A program made the translations under genes and the position numbers. From Limnephilus marmoratus (taxonomy: Eukaryota; Arthropoda; Insecta; Trichoptera; Limnephilidae): DNA of 64,000 bases. Positions 22,498 to 34,199 of the stretch are shown here, piece by piece (the stretch's first letter is position 1; each line of letters starts with the position of its first letter). The stretch covers positions 6,867,452-6,931,451 of the forward strand of contig OU862933.1 of the NCBI GenBank assembly GCA_917880885.1, read 5' to 3'. The notes beneath the pieces were generated by a model, which saw only the letters and a program-made list of their open reading frames with translations, did not search any database and had not been told where the DNA came from.

Positions 22498-22877
22498 CAG
22501 GGTGTCCGGGGATAAAGTGCATTAACTTCGGGAGGTGATTCTACACGATGGTAGGAGTAAAAAAGATTAACAACTTTTTCCGAAATTCCAACTTTTTTTT
22601 GCCATACAAAAAGACGTACCTACTAAAAATCCTTAGTGTGAGGTACGATCTTACTTGCTGAGAGCCTGCCGGGCGCGCCCGATTCGATTGTGATTGGCCC
22701 GTATCGTAACAGCGGAAAATGATAAATCTGGCCGCACACGCCGGACTAATTTTATCTTTTTACCTCAAAACTACCCCTAAAAGTTGGAATTTCGAAAAAA
22801 GTTATTTATCTTTTTTACTTGTACTATCATTTAGAATCACCTCCCGAAGTTAATGCACTTTACTCACGGACAACCTG
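22498..22877. mobile_element. Long-TIR MITE, CAGGGTGTCC ends
   Basis: CAGGGTGTCCGGGGATAAAG on the left is inverted at the right (CTTTACTCACGGACAACCTG). Arms of about 70 bp include CATTAACTTCGGGAGGTGAT. No clear TSD. Confidence 0.7.
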
Positions 22878-23578
22878 CACAGGGCGTAACAGCAAAGAAT
22901 TTTAACCAGCGATTTCTGAGCATAGTTGGAGTAAAAAATGTAGTCATTTTCCTGTCCAATGATTTTTTCCAATTAAAAACAAAAAAAATATTTTTCCATA
23001 ACACGTCGCAACTGAGTAATCGGATATAGCCTATCAGTTCATGTGATAAGCACTCTATCTCATTCCAGCAGCACACGAAATAGCGTGCATATCACGTAAT
23101 TCCATCGCGACAAGTAGATCGGCGTGTGTGATCAGTGGCGACGTGTGAGAAAAAAAAATATCATCAGACAGCAAAATGACATCTATTTTTTGTACTCCAA
23201 TAAATATACTCATGAATCACTAGTAAAATCCTATGGATACATGTGGTTACCCCTGGTATATTATAACAATATTACTCGATATGTTAGTATTGCAATAGTA
23301 CTTCACAATAGATAATAAATTGACAACATTAGGTGCCTATATTCAAATAAATAAGTTTTCCTTAACAAACGATCATTTCCAATATATTATTTTTTAATGT
23401 TATTTTTATGCACGTGCTTTACGCTTTATGAATAAATTTAATGCTAAGCCATAAAACTTGAGTTGACAGCAAGGCATTGACGTGACAAAGTATTAATATA
23501 CATAAGATAACTTTTTGTTCATGAAAAAAATATGAAACTTGTGATATATTAATAGACATAGAGTAGATATGTAATAAT

Positions 23579-24463
23579 TAAAGACCGGATTATATGCAAA
23601 TGCAAATTTGCATATTTTGACCCTTTTCAGTGGTAGTTGCATATTTTAGCAAAAAAATTGAGATCTTGCATATTACGCTCGATCTCGTTCATCGTTCATT
23701 TAGTGACACTATAAACATCAGATAGCTAAATGCGCAGCTAGTGAACTGATCGCTCCGTGGCTAGTGAAAACGCTTAAAACTCATGGATTGACGTTGAATG
23801 AATCTACTCAGAATATGAAGAAAATTCGCTTTACAAATTCCTCGTTGCCAAAGCTATTCCCGAGAAATCACAAAGAAAAGTTTGAAAACTTACTGAACGA
23901 TAACCCAGGGTTTGAACCCTTGTGCCAAATTGATAGCTTCATCAACGGGGCAGGTGAAATTTGGCCCGGCACAATAAGTTCAAAAATCGCATCCTAATTT
24001 AAATTCTGTCCAGTCACATCAGTAGACGTAGAATGCTATATTAAGCGATTGTAGACACAATTTGTCTACATAACATTTAGAACAGTACATAGTCAGATAT
24101 GATTTTAGAATTTCACGGCCAAAAGTATTTATGTTATTTGTTTTTGGGGTGTTATGCCGTGTTGCGCTACCTCCTCCTTTAGCCAACGTTTCGGACAGCG
24201 TTACAGTGTCCATCATCACGGCAGACGTGTAACAAAAAAAGTACATAGTCGTATACGTTTTAAAAGGTAAATTGTAAATTTCATTGTTAAAAACATTTTG
24301 TTATTGATATTTTCGAAAATACGATTGTTATTCTTGAGAACTAAGCATTTCATGTTGCATATTTTGGCCCTTTTTATGGATTTTCATGCATATTTTAGCT
24401 ATTTTTATTGCATATTTGCATGCATATTTCAGACTTTTTTTGTTGCATATAATCCGGTCTTTA
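23579..24463. mobile_element. hAT element, TAAAGACCGGATTATATGCA ends
   Basis: 8-bp TSD GTAATAAT (23,571-23,578; 24,464-24,471). Perfect 20-bp TIR. Both subterminal regions are rich in TTTGCATAT motifs. The interior holds a short ORF (23,764-23,997) with no assignable domain and a segment (about 24,120-24,235) that recurs at 49,140-49,250. Confidence 0.85.
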
Positions 24464-24881
24464 GTAATAATACTTGAAAAATATGTATAAATATATTTTT
24501 TCAATATTTCATTCAATGCTAGGCAGATCTTTTACGTCCTGGTATATATTTATAGTTAATTTCCTTATTCATACTAATTGCCTCATTCCTACTTGTTTAG
24601 AGAAGTAAGTCCACCCATTATTTTAATGACCAAATGAAAATAATGATTTCAGGGGTATTTCACCACCCTCTGGTAAACTGTCGATTAGCGGTACTCTTTG
24701 AGTAGCTTAATTACATTATTTATTTCACCGCCGCTGGATAACCTCTGTTTTTAGAGGTTCCGTGACTTTACATCCCTGACAAAATATGTACTAATATATC
24801 TATAAATATCTACTAATAATACAAACATCCTAAAAAGACAATAAATTATCATTCAAAAATAGTCAAATGGGACAAATATAA

Positions 24882-25847
24882 AGTCGGGTCCAAAGCTCGT
24901 CATTTGTCTTGATAAAATCATTGACAGTCCCGCAACAAGTCAATGATTTTATCAAGTTTGTCAATAAATATTCTCAACTTTGTTGTGTTTCGAGTTTAGT
25001 TGTGTAGACAGGCGGGGGGGGCAGGGATTCATTTTTTGACAGATGCCGCGCAATGCGGTCGTGTGGAGAATCGGAACGGCCTTTTGTCGATGACGAAGTA
25101 TGTAACGTCTTTGCCTTTTGTGGTTATGTGCAATGAGCGGGCGTAATCACGAGTTCAAAATATTATTATACCTAAATATAATATAACAATAAAAATATTT
25201 GATAATAAAATTATAATATAATATCAAATATTTATAATTATTCTGTTTTTGACGTAAATATTTACGCACTCTAAATTCGTAACTTTAGGTCGTGCCATAA
25301 TCGATATTAGTCGGAAATCTTTCGGCATGGTCAGCACAATTTGATAAGTAGTACATAACATAATAATAAAGTACATAATAACAATGTATGGCTGTTTATG
25401 AAATTTGCGTTTTTGTGTAATTAAAATCATTTCAAGGGCACTGTACAAAGACATGTCGCATCACGTTCCCGCCCAGAGAATATTCCAGGCGTTTCTCGAT
25501 ACCGAATAATTATATTAATATTTGTTACTATATTATAATTTTATTATCAAATATATTTATGTTTATTTAAGCTCGCTCATTACACATAACCTCAAAAAGC
25601 CGTTCGGTTTGTTCTTCCATAAATACGACCACACCGCGCGGCTCCTGTCAATTAAATGAATTATACCCCCCGCCTGCCTTCCCGCTTCACCCGGGATGAA
25701 GTGTTTAGGAAATGTTTTCCGTCGAACACGGGAAGCACAACTAAACTCGAAACATTGACAAATTTGATAAAATCATTGACTTGTTGTGGGACTGTCAATG
25801 ATTTTATCAAGACAAATGACGATGAATGACGAGCTTTGGACCCGACT
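24882..25847. mobile_element. 966-bp foldback element, TAA target duplication
   Basis: TSD TAA on both sides. TIR AGTCGGGTCCAAAGCTCGTC extends as inverted arms over roughly 350 bp per side, broken by small differences. The left arm also contains its own hairpin (CTTGATAAAATCATTGAC and its complement). Harbinger-like by TSD. The centre (about 25,240-25,500) has only a 76-codon minus-strand ORF without a known domain. Confidence 0.75.
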
Positions 25848-26106
25848 TAATGCAGACATCCTGTAAAATTAGGTTAGGTTAAGTTTTAGTAGATATTTTG
25901 TTGGAGGATGTTTTGATAGTAGGATATTTTGCCGGGGACATTTTGTTGCAGAATGAAAACGCGCATTACCGTTTTCACAACCATGTCAATCTTATAATCT
26001 CGTTATTTGACGAGTAACAGTTTACTCAGAGGTGGTGAAATACCCTTTTGTGCTATTTTGATCTCTTAAAAATCAATTTTAATGTATTAGTTAATTAATT
26101 GTTATT

Positions 26107-27330
26107 ATGTAAAGATGTTAGTATTTTGATGAAAGAGATGATGTCCTGACGAAGGGATGTTATTTCTGTTTGGTGTACCTTACATTGTATTAATAGAATC
26201 ATGTAAAGATGTTAATATTTTAAAGAAACAGATAATATCCCGATGAAGGGGTGTTATTTCTGTTTGCTGTGCCTTTGAATTGTATCAACAGAATCGTGTA
26301 AAGATGTTAATATTTTAAAGAAACAGATGATATCTCGATGAAGGGGTGTTATTTCTGTTTGCTGTGCCTTTGAATTGTATTAACAGAATCGTGTAAAGAT
26401 GTTAATATTTTAAAGAAACAGATGATATCTCGATGAAGGGCTGTTATTTCTGTTTGCTGTGCCTTTGAATTGTATTAACAGAATCGTGTAAAGATGTTAA
26501 TATTTTAAAGAAACAGATGATATCTCGATGAAGGGCTGTTATTTCTGTTTGCTGTGCCTTTGAATTGTATTAACAGAATCGTGTAAAGATGTTAATATTT
26601 TAAAGAAACAGATATCTCGATGAAGGGCTGTTATTTCTGTTTGCTGTGCCTTTGAATTGTATTAACAGAATCGTGTAAAGATGTTAATATTTTAAAGAAA
26701 CAGATGATATCCTGATGAAGGGGTGTTATTTCTGTTTGCTGTGCCTTTGAATTGTATCAACAGAGTCGTGTAAAGATGTTAATATTTAAAAGAAACAGAT
26801 AATATCCCGATGAAGGGGTGTTATTTCTGTTTGCTGTGCCTTTGAATTGTATCAACAGAATCGTATAAAGATGTTAATATTTAAAAGAAACAGATGATAT
26901 CTCGATGAAGGGGTGTTATTTCTGTTTGCTGTGCCTTTGAATTGTATTAACAGAATCGTGTAAAGATGTTAATATTTTAAAGAAACAGATGATATCTCGA
27001 TGAAGGGCTGTTATTTCTGTTTGCTGTGCCTTTGAATTGTATTAACAGAATCGTGTAAAGATGTTAATATTTTAAAGAAACAGATGATATCTCGATGAAG
27101 GGCTGTTATTTCTGTTTGCTGTGCCTTTGAATTGTATTAACAGAATCGTGTAAAGATGTTAATATTTTAAAGAAACAGATGATATCTCGATGAAGGGCTG
27201 TTATTTCTGTTTGCTGTGCCTTTGAATTGTATTAACAGAATCGTGTAAAGATGTTAATATTTTAATTAAACATATGATATCCTGATAAAGGGATATTATT
27301 TCTGTTTGGTGTGCCTTTGAATAGTATTAA
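26107..27330 (+). repeat. 95-bp minisatellite, about 13 units
   Basis: The unit starts GTGTAAAGATGTTAATATTT and includes AGAAACAGATGATATC and TTATTTCTGTTTGCTGTG. Central units are nearly identical. The first and last units are clearly diverged, as expected from unequal exchange. No ORF runs through it. Confidence 0.95.
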
Positions 27331-27335
27331 TAGAA

Positions 27336-28424
27336 TAGGTCTCTAGTCAAAACCATGATTGTATATATTTTTTAATAAGGGCTGTTTTTGAAAAAGACTA
27401 ATATTATGTAACTACATTGAGGTACCGAAGCAACAATAATACTGAATAAGAAGACAGTATTATTCATTATGACCGTGAGCTGTAATAATTTAAATTTATT
27501 TGAAATTCTTAAATCTTGCCAATTCTGAAAATAGCAGAATTTGGAGGCCAATGTATTTTGTGTTTCTTTGTATTGGTTATGAATTAAAAAAGTTATTCCA
27601 TGATTAAAATAAACATTAATAAATGCGTTTTTTTTTCTTCCATTAACCCCTAATTAGTTCACTTTTCGGAACAACTCATACAGGTCTCATAGACATCATT
27701 GTGTCTCTCTTACTATCATATTTAGAAATATGATCTAAAAGGTGTTAGAAACAGAAAACACCACACTTTATATTAAAATCTAAAAGTTTACCACAAAATA
27801 GTTCAAATGTACACCTTTATGAAACCAAAATACCGACCGCAATTTAAAAAAAAAAGAACATGAAACGACAAAAAAGTGAGGTGATAATAACGTTTATACC
27901 ACATTTGCCTAATAAAAGGTGTGTTTTTATTTAACAGTTTTTAGTTTAAAAAAGCCATTTTTAAAGCTTGCCAGATACTTCTTTATTGAGCGAAAATTAT
28001 ACATTAATTCCCTACACATGTTCAAATAAAGGTAATTATTTTAATATCATCCTTATCTCCTCAAGAAATTGAACAAAGAATATTATTTTTAAATGTCTGA
28101 CAAGACATTAATTAACCTTTTAAATGCCAGTATGTAGGAGTGTAGCTGTGAACAGCAGGCCATGAATTTTTTATCAAAATAAATAATTTTTAAATCTTAT
28201 TTTTATAAATTAAAAACATTACACCTTGAAAGGATATTTAAATAACTTAGCGAAAATCTTGAAAAAAAAAAAATAAAAAAAAAAATCTTGCTCAAAGAAT
28301 AGCGAGATAACTTGCTATTTTTCTATGGCCGGCCTGCTGGTCACGGCCAAGAATGCGAGAAATCTCGCTCTTGGCACAGAAGCGGTTAATATTAATTGCG
28401 CCAATCTCACATTTTAGGATGCAT
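27336..28424. other. No gene seen
   Basis: AT-rich sequence with no convincing ORF. A GC-richer segment at 28,320-28,390 (GGCCGGCCTGCTGGTCACGG) could belong to the LINE 5' region, but I cannot assign it. Confidence 0.35.
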
Positions 28425-28432
28425 GATAAGGA

Positions 28433-28675
28433 GTGATAGTGAGTTTTGATATTATTATTACCGAATTATTACCGAATGCTCAAATGGGTGTGCCCATCTA
28501 TATTTCTGACCATCTGACTTCTAGAAAAAAATTCCTCTTAGCCCAAACTAAGAAACAGGCAAAACTAAAAAACTATAAGTTCATTTGGACGAAAAATGGG
28601 CAGGTGCTTGTCCGTAAATTTGAAGACACCAAAATCCTTCCAATCTCCTATGAATCGGACATTAAAAAAATGTGA
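28433..28675 (+). CDS. LINE ORF1 C-terminal fragment
   Basis: About 80 codons. PIYISDHLTSRKKFLLAQTK and KFIWTKNGQVLVRK match the conserved 'hyLt..nk.Ll...k..ak..gykf.W.knGkilvRk' segment that ends ORF1 of many jockey/CR1-like LINEs. ORF1 proteins bind element RNA and act as chaperones. The true start lies upstream of the truncation; the listed start is only the first usable codon. The stop (TGA at 28,673) is 10 bp from the start of the long array-encoded frame. Confidence 0.65.
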   Translation: MIVSFDIIITELLPNAQMGVPIYISDHLTSRKKFLLAQTKKQAKLKNYKFIWTKNGQVLVRKFEDTKILPISYESDIKKM

Positions 28676-28678
28676 CTC

Positions 28679-30439
28679 GTGGCTAACAAAAAAATTCCAT
28701 TATTAAATCAGCTTACCTATATTACTAATTTAATAATTCTCATTTATATTGTTTTCACAATCACTTTTGCTCACATTATAAATCAATTTATTATTATTAC
28801 TAATCACATTAACTATATCAACGTACTTCAAATATTTATCCTACCTAACTCCATAATTACCATTTATCAACAATCTACCATTACAATCCACCAAAAGATT
28901 CCATTGTACTTAACTATTCTCACTTGCTTACAAATAACCATCATTTTAATCTATCAAATTATTAAATTAAACTCAACTTACTTAATTATTTTAAATTATT
29001 TAATTATTTTATCTTATTTAATATATGCGATACACTCATTTGTTTTAAATCTTCTAATTATTCTAAATTATCAAAATATTAATTTCTACTTACCTGTTCT
29101 CATTTATACATTTATTTCCACTGATTTAATCTATTCAATTATTACATTTAAATCAACTTATATAATTATTTTTAATTCTTTAATTATTTTAACTAATTTC
29201 ATATACGTAATGCATTTGATTGTTATAAATTATCAAATCGTTCTAATCTATCCAAATATTCCATTCTACTTAACTCTTCTCATTTATTCATTCATTTCCA
29301 CTATTTTAACATGTCCAATTATTATATTAAACTCAATGTCCTTAATTATTTTTAATTATTTAATTATCTTAACAAACTATACATGTGTAATACATTCAAT
29401 TGTTTTAAATTATCTATTCATTCTAAATTATCAAAATATTCCACTCTACTTAACTGTTCTCATTTATACACTTATTTCCACTATTTTAATCTATTCAATT
29501 ATTATATTTAACTCAATTTATTTAATTATTTTTAATTATTTAATTATTTTAACTTATTTCATATATGTGATACATTCATTTGTTTTAAATCATCTAATTA
29601 GTCTAATCTATCCTAATATTCCATTCTACTTCACTCTTTGTATTTACTCATTCATCTCCACTATTGTAATACATCCAATTATTATATTAAACTCAATGTA
29701 CTTAATTATTTTTAATTATTTAATTATTTTAACAAACTATAAATGTGTGATACATTCGATTGTTTTAAATTATCTAATCATTCTAAATTATAAAAATATT
29801 CCATTCTGCTTAACTCTTTGTATTTATTCATTTTTTTCCACTATTGTAATATATCCAATTATTATATCAAACTCAATGTACATAATTTTTAATTATTCAA
29901 TTATATTAACAAACTATATATGTGTGATACATTCGATTGTTCTAAATTATCTAATCAATCTAAATTATAAAAATATTTCACTCTATTTAACTGTTCTCAT
30001 TTATACATTTATTTCAACTATTTTAATCTACTCAATTATTATATTCAACTCAACTTATTTAATTATTTTTAATTATTTTATTATTTTAACTAATTTGATA
30101 CATGTGATAAAATCGATTGTTTTAAATTATCCAATTATTCTAAATTACCAAAATATTCCACTCTACTTAACTGTTCTCATTTACTCATTTATTTCCTCAA
30201 TTTTAATCTATCCAACTATTTTATTGTGCACAATTTACCAAATTACATTTATTTACTTCATTATTATTAATATTTATACATATATGTGTGATATTTTCAA
30301 TTGTTTCAAGTTATCTAATTATTCAAAATTATTCAAAAATTCCATTCTACTTAATTATTCTCATTTATTCATCTGTCTCCACTATATTAATCTATCCAAA
30401 TATTTTATTAAACTCAATTTCTTACTTAATTTCTTTTAA
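28679..30439 (+). other. 586-codon open frame across the 180-bp array
   Basis: The frame is open through all complete units; each unit gives 60 residues, for example TILIYSIIIFNS and LIIFNYLIILTN, extremely rich in Ile, Leu, Asn, Tyr and Ser. One unit lacks exactly one codon. Hydropathy would predict many membrane helices, but such composition also follows from any A/T/C-only DNA. The initiator given is GTG and no Kozak context supports it. Whether it is translated is unknown. The phase is lost only in the last unit (after about 30,330). Confidence 0.3.
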
Positions 30440-30585
30440 TTATTTAAATATTTTAACTAAATTGGTATACGTGATACATTCGATTAATTTTAATTGTGCA
30501 ATTATTTTAACAAAATTCTTTAATCATCAAATAATATTATCTAACTTAATTCAATTACCTCACTTAACAAAAAAGAAAATAAACA
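28735..30585 (+). repeat. 180-bp tandem array, almost G-free on the plus strand
   Basis: About nine to ten units with phase marks CTCATTTATxCATTxATTTC at roughly 29,098, 29,278, 29,458, 29,638, 29,818, 29,995, 30,176 and 30,358. Spacing is 180 bp except one 177-bp interval. Two unit types tend to alternate (one carrying TCAACTTATTTAATT, the other TCAATGTACTTAATT), suggesting a 360-bp higher-order unit. The array fills the gap between ORF1 and ORF2 exactly. Confidence 0.85.
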
Positions 30586-30588
30586 AAT

Positions 30589-33567
30589 ATGGATGACTTC
30601 GTGAACACGCAGCTGGAAAGCTGTTTCAAGATCAATGAATTCAGTAGTCAAAGTGCAAAGGAGTGCAATGAAATTATCACAGATAAGTTCTCTGGTTTAC
30701 AAGTGCTCCACCTTAACATCCGCAGCCTCCAAAAAAATATTGAAGAATTTATTCTCAATATAAATACTCTTATTGTGAAGCCGGACGTTATAGTATTAAC
30801 TGAAACATACACAAACAGTGACTCACCACATTATAATTTAAGAGATTATATTTACATGCAAACAAACACAAACATTAATAAAAACAGTGGTATTGCGATA
30901 TTCGTTAGTAAGAAATATAATATTGTTACACATTCAGAACACAACATAGATTCATCAAACTGCATAGAAATCCAACTTAACCACAACAAAAAGAATTATT
31001 ATTTGTTAGCAATCTATAGAACGCATGAATCGAACGCTGATTTATTTATCGAACAAATACGAAATATAATATCAAATTTCAAAAACAAAACTTGCATAAT
31101 AACAGGGGATTTTAATATCAACATTAACAAAAATATAGACAGTAGACTTAAACATGAATATTTGAACTGTATGATTGAAAACAACTTTAAATCGTGTATA
31201 AATGAAAATACGCGCGAAATTCAAGGTCAGAAACCATCTTGCCTAGATCATTTTTGGACTAATACTAACATAAAAGATCTTCATAAAATAAAAACCATTG
31301 TCTGGAAAAATAACATCACCGATCATCATACGTGTATATTTTTGTACGAGGAAGAAAAAACAATGCAAACAAAAAATAAATCAATAAAAAAATCATATAC
31401 CAGAATAAATCTGCAAAAATTAATTGAAAACTTGAAAACGGAACATTGGCAACCTGTAATCAACTGCGAAGAAGTTGAAATATGCTCAAAGTACTTTGAA
31501 AACATTTTATCCAAACATGTAGAAAACTCAAAAACAGATATTCCATATCGTTATTTAGACAAAAACAAATACCTGAAACCATGGATCACACCGGGTTTAT
31601 TAAATTCAATCAAAGAAAAAGGTAAGCTATACAAAAAAACAATAAAATTCCCAAACGACAAAAAAATAGAATTTAATTATAAAAAATATAAAAATAAATT
31701 GACACGCTTAATAAAAATTAGTAAAGATGAATATTACAAACATAAATTAATAAATTCTGAAAATAATCCAAAAATAATCTGGCAAACAATTAACTGTGCA
31801 ATAGATAACAATAAACAAAGACATTCAATCAAGGTAATTGTAGACGAAAATGACGTAAAAATAAATGCAGAGGAAAACCCTAAAAAATGTGCTGATATTT
31901 TCAACTCCTTCTTCGCGAAAGTTGGACAAAACCTCGCTAAAAAAATAAATGTAACAAAGGGAGCGACAACTCAACCAATTATTGAAGATATACAAAGTGT
32001 AAACTCACTATCCCATTTTAAAATGATCAAGGAAGTAGATGTTCTAAACATTATTGAAAATATGAAAGGAGGGTCGTCACCGGGTTTTGACAACATAACT
32101 GCAAATATGTTAAAATCTATTAAAAGCCACGTGATAAAACCATTAACTCACCTAATTAATTTAAGTTTAAAAAATGGAATATTTCCGTCTAATTATAAGA
32201 GGACAATTATCTCACCTATATTCAAAAGTGGAAACGCAGAAAATGTAACTAACTATCGACCAATTTCCCTCATTTAAAATATTGGCAAAATATTTGAAAA
32301 AATCGTAAAATCTCAACTAATGGAATTTATTGATAATAACAAAATACTTCACGACAATCAATACGGATTCCGAAAAGCGCACAGCACACAAGACGCGATT
32401 GATAATGTCACATCACGCATATATAAAAACCTTGATATGAAAAAAAAGTGTATAGGTATTTTTATAGATCTGAGAAAAGCGTTTGATAGCATATCCCATA
32501 AAAAACTAATGAAAAAATTAGATAAATTGAACATTAATGAAAACGTAGCAAGTTGGATAAAAAGCTACCTAAAAAGTCGCCCTCAATGTGTCAAAATAAA
32601 TAACGTTTATAGCGACGAAGAGACATCTGAATATGGAATTCCACAAGGTACTGTGCTAGGTCCCATATTATTCATCTTATATGTAAACGGGATATTCTCA
32701 CAGTCACTTCATGGTAGTATAACCTCTTATGCCGACGACACAGTACTTATTGAAAGTGGAATCACATGGCAAGTAGTAAAACAAAAAGCAACAGAAGACA
32801 TAAATATACTGAAACACTGGTTTGATATAAATCTACTATCTCTTAATAGTGAAAAAACTCACGTCATTCCATTTGCAATAAAATCAAATGATTTTCCGGT
32901 AAATTTTGATATAATTATACATGACAATTCTAAAGATCACAAAAAAAATAACTGTGAAATAAACTGTTCCACATTAAAAATTTCAAATAAAATTAAATAC
33001 TTAGGAATAACAATAGACAAAAACCTGAACTGGAAAGATCAAATCAACCTTACCGTTAACAAAATAAGGAAATTAATTTACATATTTTTAAAAATCCGAA
33101 ACTTTCTCTCATTAGAAAATCTAACATCAGTCTATCATGCTATAGTACAGTCAATTCTCCAATACGCTGTAGTAAGCTGGGGAGCTGCATATAAAACAAA
33201 TCTACTCCCTGTTGAAATTGTGCAACGTCTAATAATAAAAATTATATTGAAAAAAAGAAGAGATTATCCGACTCACCTGATTTTTGAAGAATTTAAAGTT
33301 TTAAAATTTAATGATCTAGTTCGAAAAAATATAATAATCCAAATAATAAAAGAAAAACAAAATCACAGATTTTTAACTGAAAGTCGTACTCGTCAAAAAC
33401 ATATATTTCAAACACAAAAATGCAACACCTCATTTGCACAACATCATTATACATTTCTAGGAAAAAAATACTTTAATAGCCTACCTGAAAAAATAAGAAA
33501 AATCGAAGACGATAAATGTCTACTAAAAGCAATCAAAGAGCAATTTAAAGTAAAAATACCAAATTGA
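30589..33567 (+). pseudogene. LINE ORF2: endonuclease-reverse transcriptase with one stop codon
   Basis: ATG at 30,589 (context caaatATGGatg). Endonuclease blocks: LHLNIRSLQKN, VLTETYT, LAIYRTHES, IITGDFNIN, SCLDHFWTN and ITDHHTC. Reverse transcriptase blocks: GSSPGFDNIT, NYRPISLI, QYGFRKAHSTQD, FIDLRKAFDSISH, YGIPQGTVLGP and SYADDTVLI. An in-frame TAA at 32,275-32,277 directly follows PISLI, in the position where related proteins continue the RT finger region; the same frame resumes as NIGKIFEKIVKSQL and is open to 33,567. So the copy is disabled by a single nonsense change (or read through); everything else is intact at about 992 codons. The clade is jockey/CR1-like, not fixed further. Confidence 0.88.
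32275..32277 (+). other. Single nonsense codon in LINE ORF2
   Basis: TAA separates two long open halves in the same frame. The codons before (NYRPISLI) and after (NIGKIFEK) are conserved RT sequence. Confidence 0.9.
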
Positions 33568-33911
33568 TAAAATTTATCATCATAACTTATATAATTTGTA
33601 AATTTGTTATTTATTAAGAATCTACCACAAGTAAATTATAAGATACAAAATATATTTTGTTAATATATTTTAAATATTTTCTAATCACAAAATCGTCCCT
33701 CTTCTAATCACAAGCGTCTGCTTCTATAGAAGAGAAATACCATAAAATAAAAAAAAAAAATAATGAAAAAAAAAAAAAAAAATCAATGAAATTTATTATT
33801 ATTTATATGCTAATGTTAATGTTAATTTTAATGTTAATGTTATTGTTAATTTTATTATCTAGGCATTGATTTGTAATTGTATTTCCATTGTTTTTATGTA
33901 TATATTTCGAA

Positions 33912-33944
<33 letters not shown>

Positions 33945-33952
33945 ATAATTAG

Positions 33953-34120
33953 TGTTCGAGCGAAACAGGACTTTCTACCGAAACTGAATCTTCTGTATCT
34001 GTCTCAGTTTCAGCCGAAACCGAAACTTTTTAGACGTGTTAAAAAGCAATTGTCTACTGAAATTTGGCTATTTTTTAACACTTATACAGACAGTTAACAC
34101 GTGTTAAATGAAATAAAAAA
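33953..34120. mobile_element. hAT end (TAGTGTTCGAGCGAAAC) abutting the LINE tail
   Basis: Matches the reverse complement of the right part of the element at 15,647-16,130 (CTGTCTCAGTTTC, GCCGAAACCGAAAC, ACACGTGTTAAATGAAATAA). Only one terminus is present. Confidence 0.65.
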
Positions 34121-34199
34121 CAATAATAATCACCACCACTCACTACTCCGTTTCGACTGGTTCGACCCACTCGTTGTTGTGTGGAATGACTTTTGACCT

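Larger units (their letters stand above)
28425..33932 (+). mobile_element. Young non-LTR retrotransposon with an internal tandem array
   Basis: In order: the C-terminal part of ORF1, a G-poor 180-bp tandem array, an ORF2 with endonuclease and reverse transcriptase, a 3' UTR and a poly(A) run at about 33,904-33,932. A single stop codon breaks ORF2. The 5' end is truncated within ORF1, so the left limit is approximate. The right side abuts a hAT end. Confidence 0.8.

Noticed and set aside
26107..27330. CRISPR-like array
   Set aside because: The units are contiguous without unique spacers; it is a minisatellite in a eukaryotic genome.
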